The translations under genes were made by a program, and so were the position numbers. DNA of 64,000 nt from Saprospiraceae bacterium (GTDB lineage Bacteria > Bacteroidota > Bacteroidia > Chitinophagales > Saprospiraceae). A model generated the notes under the pieces. That model was not told where the DNA came from and searched no databases. It saw nothing but the letters and a program-made list of their open reading frames with translations. Location of the stretch: NCBI GenBank assembly GCA_016710115.1, contig JADJLN010000010.1, positions 137,235 to 201,234 on the forward strand, in the 5' to 3' direction. Position 1 is the stretch's first letter. Every line of letters starts with the position of its first letter. Positions 9,257-18,697 of this stretch are shown here, one piece after another.

Positions 9257-10041
9257 ATGAATCTGGATCTAACAGGAAAACATGCCCTGGTAGGGGAGGA
9301 AGTAAAGGGCTGGGTCTGGCCTCTGCAATAGAACTGGCCGCTTTGGGGGCGACGGTCACGCTGGCCTCACGAACGGAGGCGGATCTGCAATCCGCACTGC
9401 AGAGGCTGCCGGCATTAAATGGGCAGGCGCACGATTATCTGGTTCTGGATTATGATCAACCCGAGTCGGTCCGGACTTCTGTGCGAAAGCGACTGGAATC
9501 TGTGGCGTATCACATCCTGGTGAACAATACCGGTGGGCCGCCACCTGGCCCGATCCGTCTGGCGGATGTGGACGAATTTGAAGTGGCCTTCCGGCGGCAT
9601 CTGGTGATCAACCAGATCCTCAGTCAATTACTCATGCCCGGCATGCGAGCGGATGGTTACGGGCGGATCATCAATGTCATATCGACCTCGGTCAAACAAC
9701 CACTCCAGGGATTGGGTGTATCGAATACCGTGCGGGCAGCTGTCGCCAACTGGGCCAAAACCCTGGCTTCAGAAGTGGCGCCATTCGGGATCACTGTCAA
9801 CAATGTCTTGCCTGGAGCGACAAAAACGGAACGGTTGGAGTCGATCATCCGAACAAAATCCGGCAAGTCGGGATTGAGCGAGGAAGACACCATCTCGGCT
9901 ATGGAGGCAGAAATCCCCTTGGGTCGGTTTGCGCGTCCGGAAGAATTCGGCGCGGCCGTGGCGTTTCTGGCGTCCCCGGCTGCCGGTTATATTACCGGCA
10001 TCAATCTGCCTGTTGACGGTGGGCGCACGGGTTGTTTGTAA
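9257..10041 (+). CDS. SDR-family oxidoreductase (N-terminal frameshift)
   Basis: A short-chain dehydrogenase/reductase, ~262 residues once repaired. The first frame from the ATG at 9257 reads MNLDLTGKHALVG, then one G is missing in the run at about 9293-9296. In the next frame the protein goes on with GGSKGLGLASAIELAALGA, the glycine-rich NAD(P)-binding motif, then NNTGGPPPG and the C-terminal GGRTGCL. The usual tyrosine of the YxxxK catalytic motif is not obvious; the corresponding region reads GLGVSNTVRAAVANWAKTLA, a pattern known from SDRs related to 3-oxoacyl-ACP reductase-like proteins found next to kynurenine genes. Divergence from nbaC suggests a role in that pathway, but this is inference. 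The missing base may be a sequencing error. Confidence 0.83.
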
Positions 10042-10064
10042 GGACAGGGGTTTCAGATTGACCT

Positions 10065-10700
10065 TTACTTTCCGGGCCGTTGGAGGTGGAGGATGAACTC
10101 CTCTCCCTTCAGGTCGAATCCGGATTCTGTGGTCTGGATATCAAAAATATCCGGAGTGCCATCGCCGTAGAGGATGAATTTGCCGTTCTCCACCTTCCAG
10201 CGTTGATCATTGTTGTTGATGTCGATATCGATCTTCCCGTTTCGGCTGGCAGCCTGGATGGTGCCATCCGGCTGAAGGGTGATGGCCAGTTCGAGATGAT
10301 CGGTGATCGCCCGGGTGATGGCGGTGCCCAATCCGATCCCCATGTTCGCGATACCTTCCGCCATCTGGCCCAGGCCTTCAACCAGCTGTTCCAATCCTTC
10401 TGCCATGTCTTTCCCGGAGCCGCCATGACCGTCATCCGTTGTGATCGTTATCCCATTTTCATCGAGTGCTTTCCGGATTTCCTTTCCGGCACTGTCCAGC
10501 TCTGATCGAATCTCAGTCTTTGCGTCCCGGATGTCCTTGTCAGCCTGGTGCATGTCCTGATCCAGTTTGCGACCTGTTTTTTCCGAAAGAGAAACACGGA
10601 CATCCCATTCACCGGTGAGGTCCTGCTGGACGGAGTGGTCGGAGGATTGGCAACCCAGGATCAGCAGGGCAGAAGCACAGATCATGATGCGGGTGTTCAT
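10065..10700 (-). CDS. Putative lipoprotein with coiled coil
   Basis: Unrecognised family. The 211-residue product starts with a lipoprotein signal ending in LLILGC (Cys17), so it should be lipidated and face the periplasm or cell surface. Residues ~45-85 are rich in charged heptads (DQDMHQADKDIRDAKTEI), consistent with a coiled coil, followed by a glycine- and methionine-rich stretch (MAEGIANMGIGLG). The last ~75 residues, with GKIDIDINNNDQRWKVENG and FDIQTTESGFDL, look like a small beta-sheet domain of the type seen in 'lipocalin-like' secreted proteins. The gene is convergent with the SDR gene 24 bases away. Confidence 0.75.
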   Translation of the reverse strand: MNTRIMICASALLILGCQSSDHSVQQDLTGEWDVRVSLSEKTGRKLDQDMHQADKDIRDAKTEIRSELDSAGKEIRKALDENGITITTDDGHGGSGKDMAEGLEQLVEGLGQMAEGIANMGIGLGTAITRAITDHLELAITLQPDGTIQAASRNGKIDIDINNNDQRWKVENGKFILYGDGTPDIFDIQTTESGFDLKGEEFILHLQRPGK

Positions 10701-10769
10701 GGATGATGCTGTTTTGATCAGGGAATAAACGATTGCAGATGGCGATCAAGTCTGTTTTCGACAAAAGAT

Positions 10770-11501
10770 TCAATCGTAATATTCGATCTCCCGAAGGAAG
10801 CGGAAGCCGAATGAGATCTCGCCGGTATAATTGACAATGCGCCGATCGGGAATCGTTCGTGTCGTTCCGGGGAAGAACGGATCGATGACATTGGGAATGC
10901 TGGGCTGGTCATATTGCCGGCTGAAATCGGGATGGAAACTCAATTCGATCACGCCGGATACAAAGTCGCTCAGGGGTATTTCCCAGCCACCGCCGAGCGA
11001 AAGCCCGTAATTGAATTTGCGGACGTAGGCGTCAGTCGGATAGATGAGACCGTTGGCGACAAAGTCTTCGTAGTCCTTCAGATTTGTACCGATGGTATAA
11101 TCTCCCCGGAGTCCGAACAGATAATAGGCAACCCCAAACCCGATACCATAGCGTTTTTTAAACCCGACAGCCAGGGACAAATTGTTGTATTTGAATTCAT
11201 CCGTTCGCTGACCGAGAAAGATATTATTGACATTGATTGCCTGAAACCGGATCGCACTACCCCGCACATGATAACCCGCCTGGGCATAGATGATGCCCTC
11301 ATCCAGAGGTGGGGCTGATTCGATAAATCCGGCAACATGGTAGGCCCACAGCGGATCACGCTGTCCTTCCCCCCATCGCTGGAAACCGATGGCCGGGCCA
11401 CCTTTTACGCCGAAGGCATAGGATTGGGCCTGGAGTGGACCCGACAGGAGGGACAGGAAAAACAGGACGAGAACAGGCAGGGTGCTTTTCATCTGATTCA
11501 T
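10770..11501 (-). CDS. Outer-membrane beta-barrel protein
   Basis: The 243-residue product has a signal peptide (LPVLVLFFLSLLSGPLQAQ) and a body of alternating hydrophobic/polar strands (FGVKGGPAIGFQRWG, YNNLSLAVGFKKRYG, FNYGLSLGGGWEIPL), ending close to an aromatic C-terminus (FGFRFLREIEYYD). This is the pattern of a PorT-like eight-stranded barrel. Its ATG overlaps the stop of the upstream LysM hydrolase gene (ATGA), so the two are translationally coupled and probably work together at the cell envelope. The specific function is unknown. Confidence 0.8.
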   Translation of the reverse strand: MNQMKSTLPVLVLFFLSLLSGPLQAQSYAFGVKGGPAIGFQRWGEGQRDPLWAYHVAGFIESAPPLDEGIIYAQAGYHVRGSAIRFQAINVNNIFLGQRTDEFKYNNLSLAVGFKKRYGIGFGVAYYLFGLRGDYTIGTNLKDYEDFVANGLIYPTDAYVRKFNYGLSLGGGWEIPLSDFVSGVIELSFHPDFSRQYDQPSIPNVIDPFFPGTTRTIPDRRIVNYTGEISFGFRFLREIEYYD

Positions 11502-12754
11502 TTGACACGCAAGGATTGCCCGACCTGGATGGAGTCGGATTGCAGGTTGTTGAGTGATTTCAGTTCTTCGACACGAAGATCATATTGTTTGGCAATTCGC
11601 CAGAGGGTATCTCCGGGTGCAACGATGTGTTTGTCGGATTTACCAACAGATGGCACCTCACCTTCTGGTTCCAGTGTACGGGAAGGGATTGGTGTCGGGG
11701 TACCCGGAAGGTCGCTGTCATCGATCACGATCGGTTGCGGGCGGGGCGAATCAGGAGCGTTCACAGGTCCCTTGACGGGTAATTCCGCTTCTTTTCGGGG
11801 CTCGGGCCGGAGGGTCCGGGGGATCTCCTTCCCGGATACTTTCCAGCGCAGGCGCAGGCGTTCTCCCGGTGCCGGTTCCAGACCATCCGGAATCCGGTTT
11901 TTCTTGCGCAGCTTGTCGACCTTGATCCCGTACATCTGGCTGATACCCATCAGGGTTTCGCCTGCCTGTACCTTGTGCCATTGTTGTTTGCCCCGGAAAT
12001 AATTGCGTTTGGGTTGGAGGAAAACCAGCGCATTTTCTTCCAGGGTCTCGTCTGTTCTATAGGTATAATCATTGTATTTGAGCAGTTTACTGACCGGGGT
12101 TTCGGTCCGGTCGGCAATGGACTGTAGTGTTTCCGCGGGACGGGCGAAGGCGAGTCGGATATCATTGATCCGGCTGATGCCAGCCAGCCTGTCGAGTGCG
12201 TCGGGAGAAACGAGGTCATATTGATCGAGCTTGTATCGTTCGATCATCTCGATAAGCAGTTGAGGGTAACGTGGATTACTGGCATACCCGGCTTTTTTCA
12301 GACCGTGAGCCCAGCGTTGGTAGTCGGTTGGTGGAATGCGGAAGAGGAAGCCATAACGCGCTGCTTTTTTGGGATCCCGGAGAAATTCCGAATGGCCGAT
12401 AAACGACGCCTCATCCCGTCGGTAGACCCGGAAACAGGATTTGATCCGATTCCCAGCGGCATCATAGTCATCATCAACCAGTTCGTAGGTTTCGCCGGTC
12501 CATTCGCTACCGCATTTGATCCCGAAGTGGTTGCGGGCTTTTTGAGCAAGTTCACTTCGCCCGCCATTGGATTCAAGAATGGCTTGAGCCAGTTTGATGG
12601 ACGCGGGGATGCCCGTGCGTTCCATTTCCTTTACGGCGATTTCGCGGTAGGTGCGGATATATTCATCGTGAACTGGGTCCGGTGGTGGCACGGTGGTGGT
12701 CATGAGGAAGAACCCCAGAGAAAGACGGAAGAGAGCTGTCAGCATCATGTTCAT
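11498..12754 (-). CDS. Glucosaminidase with LysM repeats (cell-wall hydrolase)
   Basis: A peptidoglycan hydrolase of ~418 residues. After a short hydrophobic signal segment it has a mannosyl-glycoprotein endo-beta-N-acetylglucosaminidase (GH73) domain, with IKLAQAILESNGGRSELA, the catalytic-type Glu in AILES, NHFGIKC and AGYASNPRYPQLLIEMIE. Two clear LysM peptidoglycan-binding repeats follow (HKVQAGETLMGISQMYGI and HIVAPGDTLWRIAKQYDL), plus a more divergent one just after the catalytic domain. A proline-rich linker separates the last LysM. An in-frame TTG lies at 12763, but the first ATG at 12754 is the more likely start. It overlaps the downstream barrel gene by four bases and is divergent from the SH3 lipoprotein. 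Confidence 0.9.
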   Translation of the reverse strand: MNMMLTALFRLSLGFFLMTTTVPPPDPVHDEYIRTYREIAVKEMERTGIPASIKLAQAILESNGGRSELAQKARNHFGIKCGSEWTGETYELVDDDYDAAGNRIKSCFRVYRRDEASFIGHSEFLRDPKKAARYGFLFRIPPTDYQRWAHGLKKAGYASNPRYPQLLIEMIERYKLDQYDLVSPDALDRLAGISRINDIRLAFARPAETLQSIADRTETPVSKLLKYNDYTYRTDETLEENALVFLQPKRNYFRGKQQWHKVQAGETLMGISQMYGIKVDKLRKKNRIPDGLEPAPGERLRLRWKVSGKEIPRTLRPEPRKEAELPVKGPVNAPDSPRPQPIVIDDSDLPGTPTPIPSRTLEPEGEVPSVGKSDKHIVAPGDTLWRIAKQYDLRVEELKSLNNLQSDSIQVGQSLRVK

Positions 12755-12764
12755 TAGAATCAAC

Positions 12765-12773
12765 TACCTTTAC
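12765..12773 (+). promoter_or_regulatory. Candidate -7 promoter box for the SH3 lipoprotein
   Basis: TACCTTTAC, matching TAnnTTTG except for the last base, 26 bases before the ATG at 12800, in the divergent gap with the LysM hydrolase. Confidence 0.42.
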
Positions 12774-12799
12774 CCGAACGAACAAAGTCTTCTTTCCAT

Positions 12800-13737
12800 A
12801 TGTTTTTATGCCGGTTTTTACCCGTCTTGTTCCTTCTGGCAGCCTGTAAAAATACGAATCCCCGAGAGGAGTCGCAGATAGATCCGGCCACGGAAGAGAA
12901 ACAGGAAATGGTGATGATGACCAGTATGGTCGATTACCTGCGTGTGCGGCGGGAAGCCTTGCGCGAAGCAGAGGTAGTCAGTTCATTGCGTGAAGGTGAA
13001 GCAGTCCTGTGGACCGGGGGCGTCAGCAATTTCAACGACACCGTTCTTCTGCGCGGGAAGGAGATGATCGCTCCCTGGTATGAGGTGACAACCACATCCG
13101 GGACAACGGGATGGGTCTTTTCCGGAGCCGTTGAAAAGTGGGCCTTTGGCAAGAACATGCCCTATGTCGAATGTGCTCAGGCCTTTAATCAGGGTGATTT
13201 TTCGCGTTTCTATCCCTGTCTGGACGGGATCAGCCAGACACTTTCAGGCCCGGAGCATGTGCAGGTCAATCAATCGGGTCTCCGGCTCCGGCTTCAGGAC
13301 GGGAAGACGATGCGTCTGAACAACAACCTCAATCCGGGAAAAGAGTATGCTGCCTACCAATACCGGGCGCTATCGATCCGGTGTATATCGTCAAGGAAAA
13401 TTCGCGTGATGGATCCACTTTTCTGCTGGTTCATCAGGTAACGGGTGATCAGCTGGAGGTGCCGGGGATCGCACAGCCCATTCCGATGAGCCGGAGTCTG
13501 TTGTGTCTGGGCTCACTTCCGGATCGTCCGGGCAGTTATTCACTTGCGATCGTGTCCGCAGAGCCGCAATTATTGCGTACTGTATTCCAGCAGGATTTTC
13601 CGGAGCAATCGCTGGTTCGTGTAGTGTGGGAGAAGGATGGATTGCCGATGATCACCTTGCGGGACAGTGTGGGTGATCTGTCGAACTGGAAGTTGACAAG
13701 AGGGGTCAATCAACAATGGGATCTGCATAAAGTATGA
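12800..13737 (+). CDS. SH3-domain lipoprotein (one frameshift)
   Basis: The product begins with a lipoprotein signal (MFLCRFLPVLFLLAAC) and contains a bacterial SH3-like domain near residues 45-105 (DYLRVRREALREAEVV to GTTGWVFSGAVE), often used to bind cell-wall peptides. The frame closes early, but conserved sequence goes on one frame over (DPVYIVKENSRDGSTFLL). A missing G in the run at 13365-13367 accounts for this, restoring ...YQYRGAIDPVYIV... and a ~312-residue protein. Its TGA overlaps the ATG of the following TPR membrane protein (ATGA at 13734). The role of the C-terminal half is unknown. It lies opposite the LysM hydrolase, suggesting an envelope function. Confidence 0.78.
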
Positions 13738-15660
13738 GTTCACGTCGATCACCCAAAGCGACTCGGTCCACGCTTCATTTCGGGTGGTTGCTCCTCCCGG
13801 GAATCGTTGCCTGTTTTCTGTATGCCAATACACTTGGCCATCAATGGTGTCTGGATGACTATTCTGTCATTGTGGATAACTGGGTGACACAAAAGGGTGT
13901 GGCCGGTATTCCGGATCATCTGACCCACGATTATCGGTACGGGTACTGGAACAGCCAGGGCGATCTGTATCGACCTTTGTCACTGATCCTGTTTTCTACT
14001 GAGTGGGAGTTGTTTGGGAATAATCCTTCCCCGGACATTTGATCAATGTCCTGTTGTATGCATTGATCTGCATCTTCTTCGGTTTGGCCCTGTATAAATG
14101 GAGTCAGAGCCCCGTTTTTTCAATGGTCGCCGCACTGCTCTTTGCGGTTCATCCTGTTCATACGGAAGTGGTGGCGAATGTGAAAAGTCGGGATGAGCTG
14201 CTGGCCATGTTCTTTCTGATTTCGACCTGGTGGATCTGGCAGCGGTTGCAGCACCACCGACCGAAAGCCCTGTATCTGATCGCCGCCATGGTAACCTGGT
14301 CGCTGGCCCTGCTGTCGAAGGAAAGTGCAGTGACTTTCCTGCCTTTATTGCCGTTAAGTGTATATGTCTTTCGGAAGAAACCGATGGCATCTGATTATTG
14401 GATGACGCTTGTGTTACTGATCCCTACCGGAATATTTTTATTTGTTCGTCAAGCTGTTCTCGGAACGGTTCGTGGAGTGGAGAAGGTCTCGTTTTTGGAC
14501 AATGTTCTGGCTGGGGCAAAATCGACACCTGAGGCATTGGCCTCTGCTATCCGTTTGATCGGTGAATATTTGCGGATGCTTGTTGCACCCTGGCCGCTCG
14601 TATCGGATAAGGGATGGAATCAGATCCCCTTAGCGGATTTCAGCAGTGCCGGAGTGTGGTTGAGTTTACTGGTCATATTGGCCGGTATCGGAATCATTTT
14701 CCGCTTCTGGAAGACGAAGAAACGGCTGGTTTTTGGTCTGGTTTGGTTTGTTGTCACCTTTGCATTGGCGGCTAATTTGCTGTTCCTCATCGGGACGTCT
14801 TATGGTGAGCGATTATTGTTTTTACCCAGTGCCGGTTTTGCCATTGCCGTTGCGGCATTGTTGCGATGGAAAAATGAAGGCACGAATCCGGAATGGAAAA
14901 GCTGGAGCCGGCAACCTTTGGGTATGGGATTTATCGCAGTTTGTCTTCTTTTTTCAGTGTTGACGATCAGTCGGAATCCGGCCTGGTATGACAGTGCGAG
15001 TTTGTATGCGGCGGATATTGAGGCCTCTCCGAAGAGTGTCAAGTTGCGTTATCATCATGCGCTGGAAACGGGGAAAACGGCGGCCTTGATCGCTGAAGGT
15101 CCGGAGCGAAAACGGCTGCTGGATCAGTCGATCACCGACCTGGAGAAGGTGATGAAGGCCCATCCGAATTACTGGGAGGCATTTGGTACAGCTGGCCTGT
15201 ACGAATTCAGGCGAGGCAATCGGGACAAAGCACTGGAATATTATACAAGGGCAACCACATTGAATCCGAACGCATCGATTGCCTGGAGCAATATGGGCAT
15301 TATCTACGCGGAGCGGGGCCAGCCGGAAAAAGCCCGTGAGGTGTATGAACGAGCGGTTGCAGCGGATCCACGTTTCTCGGATGGATGGATGAATCTGGGT
15401 GCCATTGCAGCTCAGACGGGTGATTTCCCGACTGCGATCCGGCATTTCGAAGAGGCCATGAAGTATGATCCGGACAATGTCCGTCTCCTGAATATGCTGG
15501 GCTCATCCTACCGGGATAACGGTCAGCCGGAAAAGGGACAGGTGTATCTGGATAAGGCGGTACGGCTGGAGGAAGTGATAATTTTCGCAATTTGCTCAAG
15601 TTGCTGTATAGCTGGCGCCATTCGGGAATGTACGGTGTTCGTACAGCGGGTAAAAGGTAA
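13734..15660 (+). CDS. TPR membrane protein, TMTC/glycosyltransferase-39-like (two frameshifts)
   Basis: A ~643-residue membrane protein with about nine to ten hydrophobic helices, followed by a C-terminal array of TPR repeats (NYWEAFGTAGLYEFRRGN, ASIAWSNMGIIYAERGQ, SDGWMNLGAIAAQTGD, NVRLLNMLGSSYRDNGQ). The N-terminal phrases LDDYSVIVDN, DLYRPLSLILF and FAVHPVHTEVVANVKSRDE are typical of the TMTC-type family, whose eukaryotic members are protein O-mannosyltransferases; activity in bacteria is unproven. Two single missing bases break it: one T at about 14025-14028 (restoring NNPFPGHLINVLLY) and one G at about 15567-15570 (restoring RLGGSDNFRNLLKLLYSW). The corrected stop is the TAA at 15658-15660, inside a GGTAAA repeat tract. 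It is coupled to the SH3 lipoprotein upstream. Confidence 0.83.
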
Positions 15661-15680
15661 AGGTAAAGGCGAAGGGTAAA
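15646..15680. repeat. GGTAAA simple repeat at a gene end
   Basis: A short tract of ggtaaa/ggtaaaa words that contains the stop codon of the preceding TPR gene. Related tracts are at 16820-16850 and 34085-34168. Confidence 0.75.
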
Positions 15681-15724
15681 GGGTCAATGCAAAATTCCGA
15701 TTGCCAAATCATGAACACCGAATA

Positions 15725-15775
15725 TCGTCAGAATCACGGATTTTCGCGGATGGGAGGATTTCACGGATTTTATAG
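15725..15775. repeat. ATCACGGAT-type repeat fragment
   Basis: TCAGAATCACGGAT followed by gcggatgggaggatttcacgg closely resembles the sequence beside the GxxExxY gene (54868-54912). Here it stands without any small gene, so it may be a solo remnant of that element type. Confidence 0.6.
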
Positions 15776-15829
15776 TGGGTTCTTCGGGCTTTCAATTTGG
15801 TGTTTATGTGAGTGAGGCTGGCACTGCCA

Positions 15830-16800
15830 TCAGGTCCGACCCCTACAGGGCCGATTCTGCACGGGAGAGACGGCTATACATGTTTGGCCCCTCCAGGGCC
15901 ACCTTTGGTTTTAATTTCTGGATTGGAATTTTGGGAATTTTTTGTGATTTGAGATTTGTCTTTTGGTGCTTACCCTCCAAGGGTTTTCCATGCGGTGAGA
16001 CACCGCTATACATTCGTTTCATGTGAACTATCATGATGGTCAACTCGTCTCCGGGATGCCGGTGAGACACTGGCATGAACGATGTTTTTTTAAATATGGT
16101 AAAGGGGGGAGCCCTGAAGGGGCCCAATCCATCAGGGTTGTGCAGGGGCATTTGGTCCGACCCCTTACGGGCCACCTCTGGTTTTGAATTTCTGGATTGG
16201 CATTTGGGATTTTTTTATGATTTGAGATTTGTCTTTTGGTGCTTACCCCCCAAGGGTTTTCCATGCCGTGAGACACCGCTATACATCAGATTCATGGACT
16301 ATCATGATGGTCACGGACTTCGGGATGCCGGATGAGACACTGGGATGAACGTGCTTTTAATATGGTAACGGGGAGCCCTGAAGAGGCCCAATCCATCAGG
16401 GTTGGGTAGGTCTGGTCCGACCCTACAGGGCCGATTCTGCAAGGGATAGCTATACATGTTTAGCCCCTACAGGGCCACCTCTGGTTTTGAATTTCTGGAT
16501 TGGAATTTGGGATTTTTTTATGATTTGAGATTTGTCTTTTGGTGCTTACCCCCCAAGGGTTTTCCATGCGGTGAGACACCGCTATACATTCGTTTCATGT
16601 GAACTACCATGTTGGTCAACTCGTCTCCGGGATGCCGGTGAGACACCGGTATGAACGGTTTTTTTACAGGTAAATAGGATAGCCCTGAAGGGGCGCCATA
16701 CATCAGGGTTGGGCAGCGCCCAACCTGCTGATCCACCCCCTGTGAAAAGCCCTGAAGGGGCGCAATAAAACTCGGCAACCAGGACTGAAGAGGCATCAGA
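15830..16800. repeat. Three tandem ~270-310 bp composite repeats plus two partial units
   Basis: Units at about 15830-16075, 16076-16345 and 16346-16660 share the same ordered parts: an AGCCCTGAAGGGGC-type hairpin, the phrase 'cccaatccatcagggttg', a CCCCTACAGGGCC-type hairpin, an A/T-rich stretch (gatttgagatttgtc), the word ttttggtgcttacc, the hairpin GGTGAGACACCGCTATACAT and 'catgatggtcaact'. Further partial hairpins follow to ~16800. The copies differ by small indels and substitutions, so they are old. No credible gene lies in them. Confidence 0.8.
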
Positions 16801-17060
16801 GATCAGGCTACATTGGGCGGTAAATGGCAAAGGGTAAATGGCAAAAGGTCAAGGCAAAATTCCGATCGACACAATAGATTGACCATCGAAACAACTCAAT
16901 AACCCAATAACGAAATAACATTCTCATCCCTCATCCCTGATTCCTCATGCCTGATTCCTCATTCAATCTGGACAATTGACCGTCGAAACAACTCAATAAC
17001 CCAATAACCCAATAACCCAATAACGAAATAACCCCTGTTCCCTGATTCCTCGACCATCCT
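16800..17060. repeat. Octamer-word tract (AACCCAAT / AACGAAAT)
   Basis: Repeats of aacccaat and aacgaaat, with tcattcctgattcc words, run to within about 40 bases of the RidA-like gene start. The motif aataacgaaataacc recurs at 35130-35170, 60610-60640 and 61240-61270. Confidence 0.75.
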
Positions 17061-17094
17061 TTTGTTGCCGTACCTTGTGGCAAAATCTGCAGCC

Positions 17095-17511
17095 ATGTCC
17101 ACCCGCTCCACCGTTGTCTCCGGCAAAGCCACCCCTCGTGGGAAATTTCCGCATATCAAACGCGCCGGTGACTTCCTGTTTGTCTCCGGCACCTCCAGCC
17201 GCCGTCCGGACAATTCATTCGAAGGGGTAGAAGTGGATGAAATGGGCACCACCAATCTGGATATTAAAGCCCAGACTAAAGCCGTAATCGAAAACATCAG
17301 GGATATCCTGTCCAGCGAAGGAGCGGGCCTGGAAGACATCGTCGAAATCAGCACCTTCCTGGTCAACATGAATGACTTTGGTGGGTACAATGAGGTCTAT
17401 GGACAGTATTTCGACCACAATGGACCCACCCGCACCACGGTGGCTGTCCACCAGTTGCCTCATCCCCATCTCCTGATCGAGATCAAGGCGGTGGCCTACA
17501 AGCCAGCCTGA
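17095..17511 (+). CDS. RidA-family protein, probable 2-aminomuconate deaminase
   Basis: A 138-residue protein of the YjgF/YER057c/UK114 (RidA) superfamily. It has FPHIKRAGDFLFVSGTSSRR near the N-terminus, VIENIRDILSSEGAGLEDIV in the middle and PTRTTVAVHQLPHPHLLIEI at the end, with the family arginine in PTRTTV. RidA proteins next to tryptophan dioxygenase and aminomuconate-semialdehyde dehydrogenase genes are the 2-aminomuconate deaminases that release ammonia in the 2-nitrobenzoate/tryptophan meta-cleavage route. Assignment of that substrate rests on context. An earlier in-frame ATG at 17062 would add 11 residues; the ATG at 17095 fits the family. It precedes the tryptophan dioxygenase by 82 bases. 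Confidence 0.85.
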   Translation: MSTRSTVVSGKATPRGKFPHIKRAGDFLFVSGTSSRRPDNSFEGVEVDEMGTTNLDIKAQTKAVIENIRDILSSEGAGLEDIVEISTFLVNMNDFGGYNEVYGQYFDHNGPTRTTVAVHQLPHPHLLIEIKAVAYKPA

Positions 17512-17563
17512 TCTCCTTTGCCACCAGCCGATCAGGATCATTGGGGGGGCGGGAGATAGTTCC

Positions 17564-17572
17564 TATCTTTCC
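17564..17572 (+). promoter_or_regulatory. Candidate -7 promoter box for tryptophan dioxygenase
   Basis: TATCTTTCC resembles TAnnTTTG and lies 21 bases before the ATG at 17594, in the short gap after the RidA-like gene. It could give the dioxygenase-dehydrogenase pair its own start. Confidence 0.4.
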
Positions 17573-17593
17573 AGCCGACCAAATGCAGAGATC

Positions 17594-18697
17594 ATGAGCG
17601 ACGGCAAATCCTATACGTCCATCCACTATCACAGCTATCTCCAACTCGACAAACTCCTGGACAGCCAGGACCTGATGAGTGAAAAAGCAGGACAACCTGC
17701 ACATGATGAAATGCTGTTCATCGTTGTTCACCAGGTGTATGAACTCTGGTTCAAGGAGATCATTCACGACATGGGTTCTGTCCGTGACCTGTTCGCCCAA
17801 GGTGCCATTGATGAGCGCAATCTCGGACTGGCCATTTCCCGGCTCAATCGGGTGATCGAGATCCAGAAGCTGCTCATCCAGCAGATCCTGGTGATGGAGA
17901 CGATGACCCCGCTTGATTTCCTGGACTTCCGACATCACCTCTTCCCCGCCTCCGGGTTTCAGAGCTACCAGTTCCGACAGATCGAAGCCATGCTGGGACT
18001 GCCCAGCCATCAGCGGCTGACGTACAATCAGAAACCCTACCATATCGTCTTCCAGGACGACCAGAAAAAGGTGCTTGAAGACCTGGAAGACCACGGCACC
18101 ATCTTTGCCGCCATTGAGAAGTGGCTGGAACGAACTCCCTTCCTGGACTTCGGCGATTTCAATTTCCTCGCCAGTTATAAAGAAGCCGTGAAGCGTATGA
18201 TGGAGAGCGAACGAAAGGCCATCAAAGCAGCGCCTCTCCTCAGCGAAGAATCCAAGGCCATGCGCCTGGAGATCCTCCAGAACAATGAAGACTATATCAT
18301 GGCCGTCCTCGATCCGGATCAACATCAGGTGATGCGGGAGGAGGGGAAATTGCGCCTGTCCTACCAGGCCACCATCGCTGCCTTGCTCATTCATCTTTAC
18401 CGGGATGAACCGATCCTGCACCAGCCCTTTATCCTGCTGCAAAAACTGTCGGAGATCGATGAAGGCCTGACGGCGTGGCGGACACGTCATGCCCAAATGG
18501 TACTCCGTATGCTGGGCCGCAAAATGGGCACCGGTGGTTCCAGTGGCCATGATTACCTGGCGGCAACAGCAGCCAAACACAGCATTTTTTCGGATTTTCA
18601 CAATATTTCCACCCTGCTCATCCCTCGTTCGGAATTGCCTGTTTTACCGCAAACCGTCCGGGATAATCTCAACTTTCACTATTCCGTCCAGTCCTGA
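17594..18697 (+). CDS. kynA: Tryptophan 2,3-dioxygenase
   Basis: A heme enzyme that oxidises L-tryptophan to N-formylkynurenine, the entry step of the kynurenine pathway. The 367-residue protein has the family signatures YHSYLQLDKLLDSQ, HDEMLFIVVHQVYELWFKE, LDFLDFRHHLFPASGFQS, FRQIEAMLG and GTGGSSGHDYLAATA near the C-terminus. It is longer than the ~280-residue proteobacterial form, owing to an insert in the middle, as in other Bacteroidota homologues. Its TGA overlaps the ATG of the next gene by one base (TGATGA at 18695-18699), which points to translational coupling with the dehydrogenase. Confidence 0.96.
   Translation: MSDGKSYTSIHYHSYLQLDKLLDSQDLMSEKAGQPAHDEMLFIVVHQVYELWFKEIIHDMGSVRDLFAQGAIDERNLGLAISRLNRVIEIQKLLIQQILVMETMTPLDFLDFRHHLFPASGFQSYQFRQIEAMLGLPSHQRLTYNQKPYHIVFQDDQKKVLEDLEDHGTIFAAIEKWLERTPFLDFGDFNFLASYKEAVKRMMESERKAIKAAPLLSEESKAMRLEILQNNEDYIMAVLDPDQHQVMREEGKLRLSYQATIAALLIHLYRDEPILHQPFILLQKLSEIDEGLTAWRTRHAQMVLRMLGRKMGTGGSSGHDYLAATAAKHSIFSDFHNISTLLIPRSELPVLPQTVRDNLNFHYSVQS

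Noticed and set aside
16075..16335. Short frames with phrases such as GFPCRETPLYIRF
   Set aside because: They come from the hairpin repeats (GGTGAGACACCGCTATACAT) and appear in every copy; commonly mis-annotated as proteins.
17483..18601. A 372-codon frame antisense to the tryptophan dioxygenase gene
   Set aside because: Shadow; repeated His/Gln/Asp-rich composition typical of antisense reading and no family.
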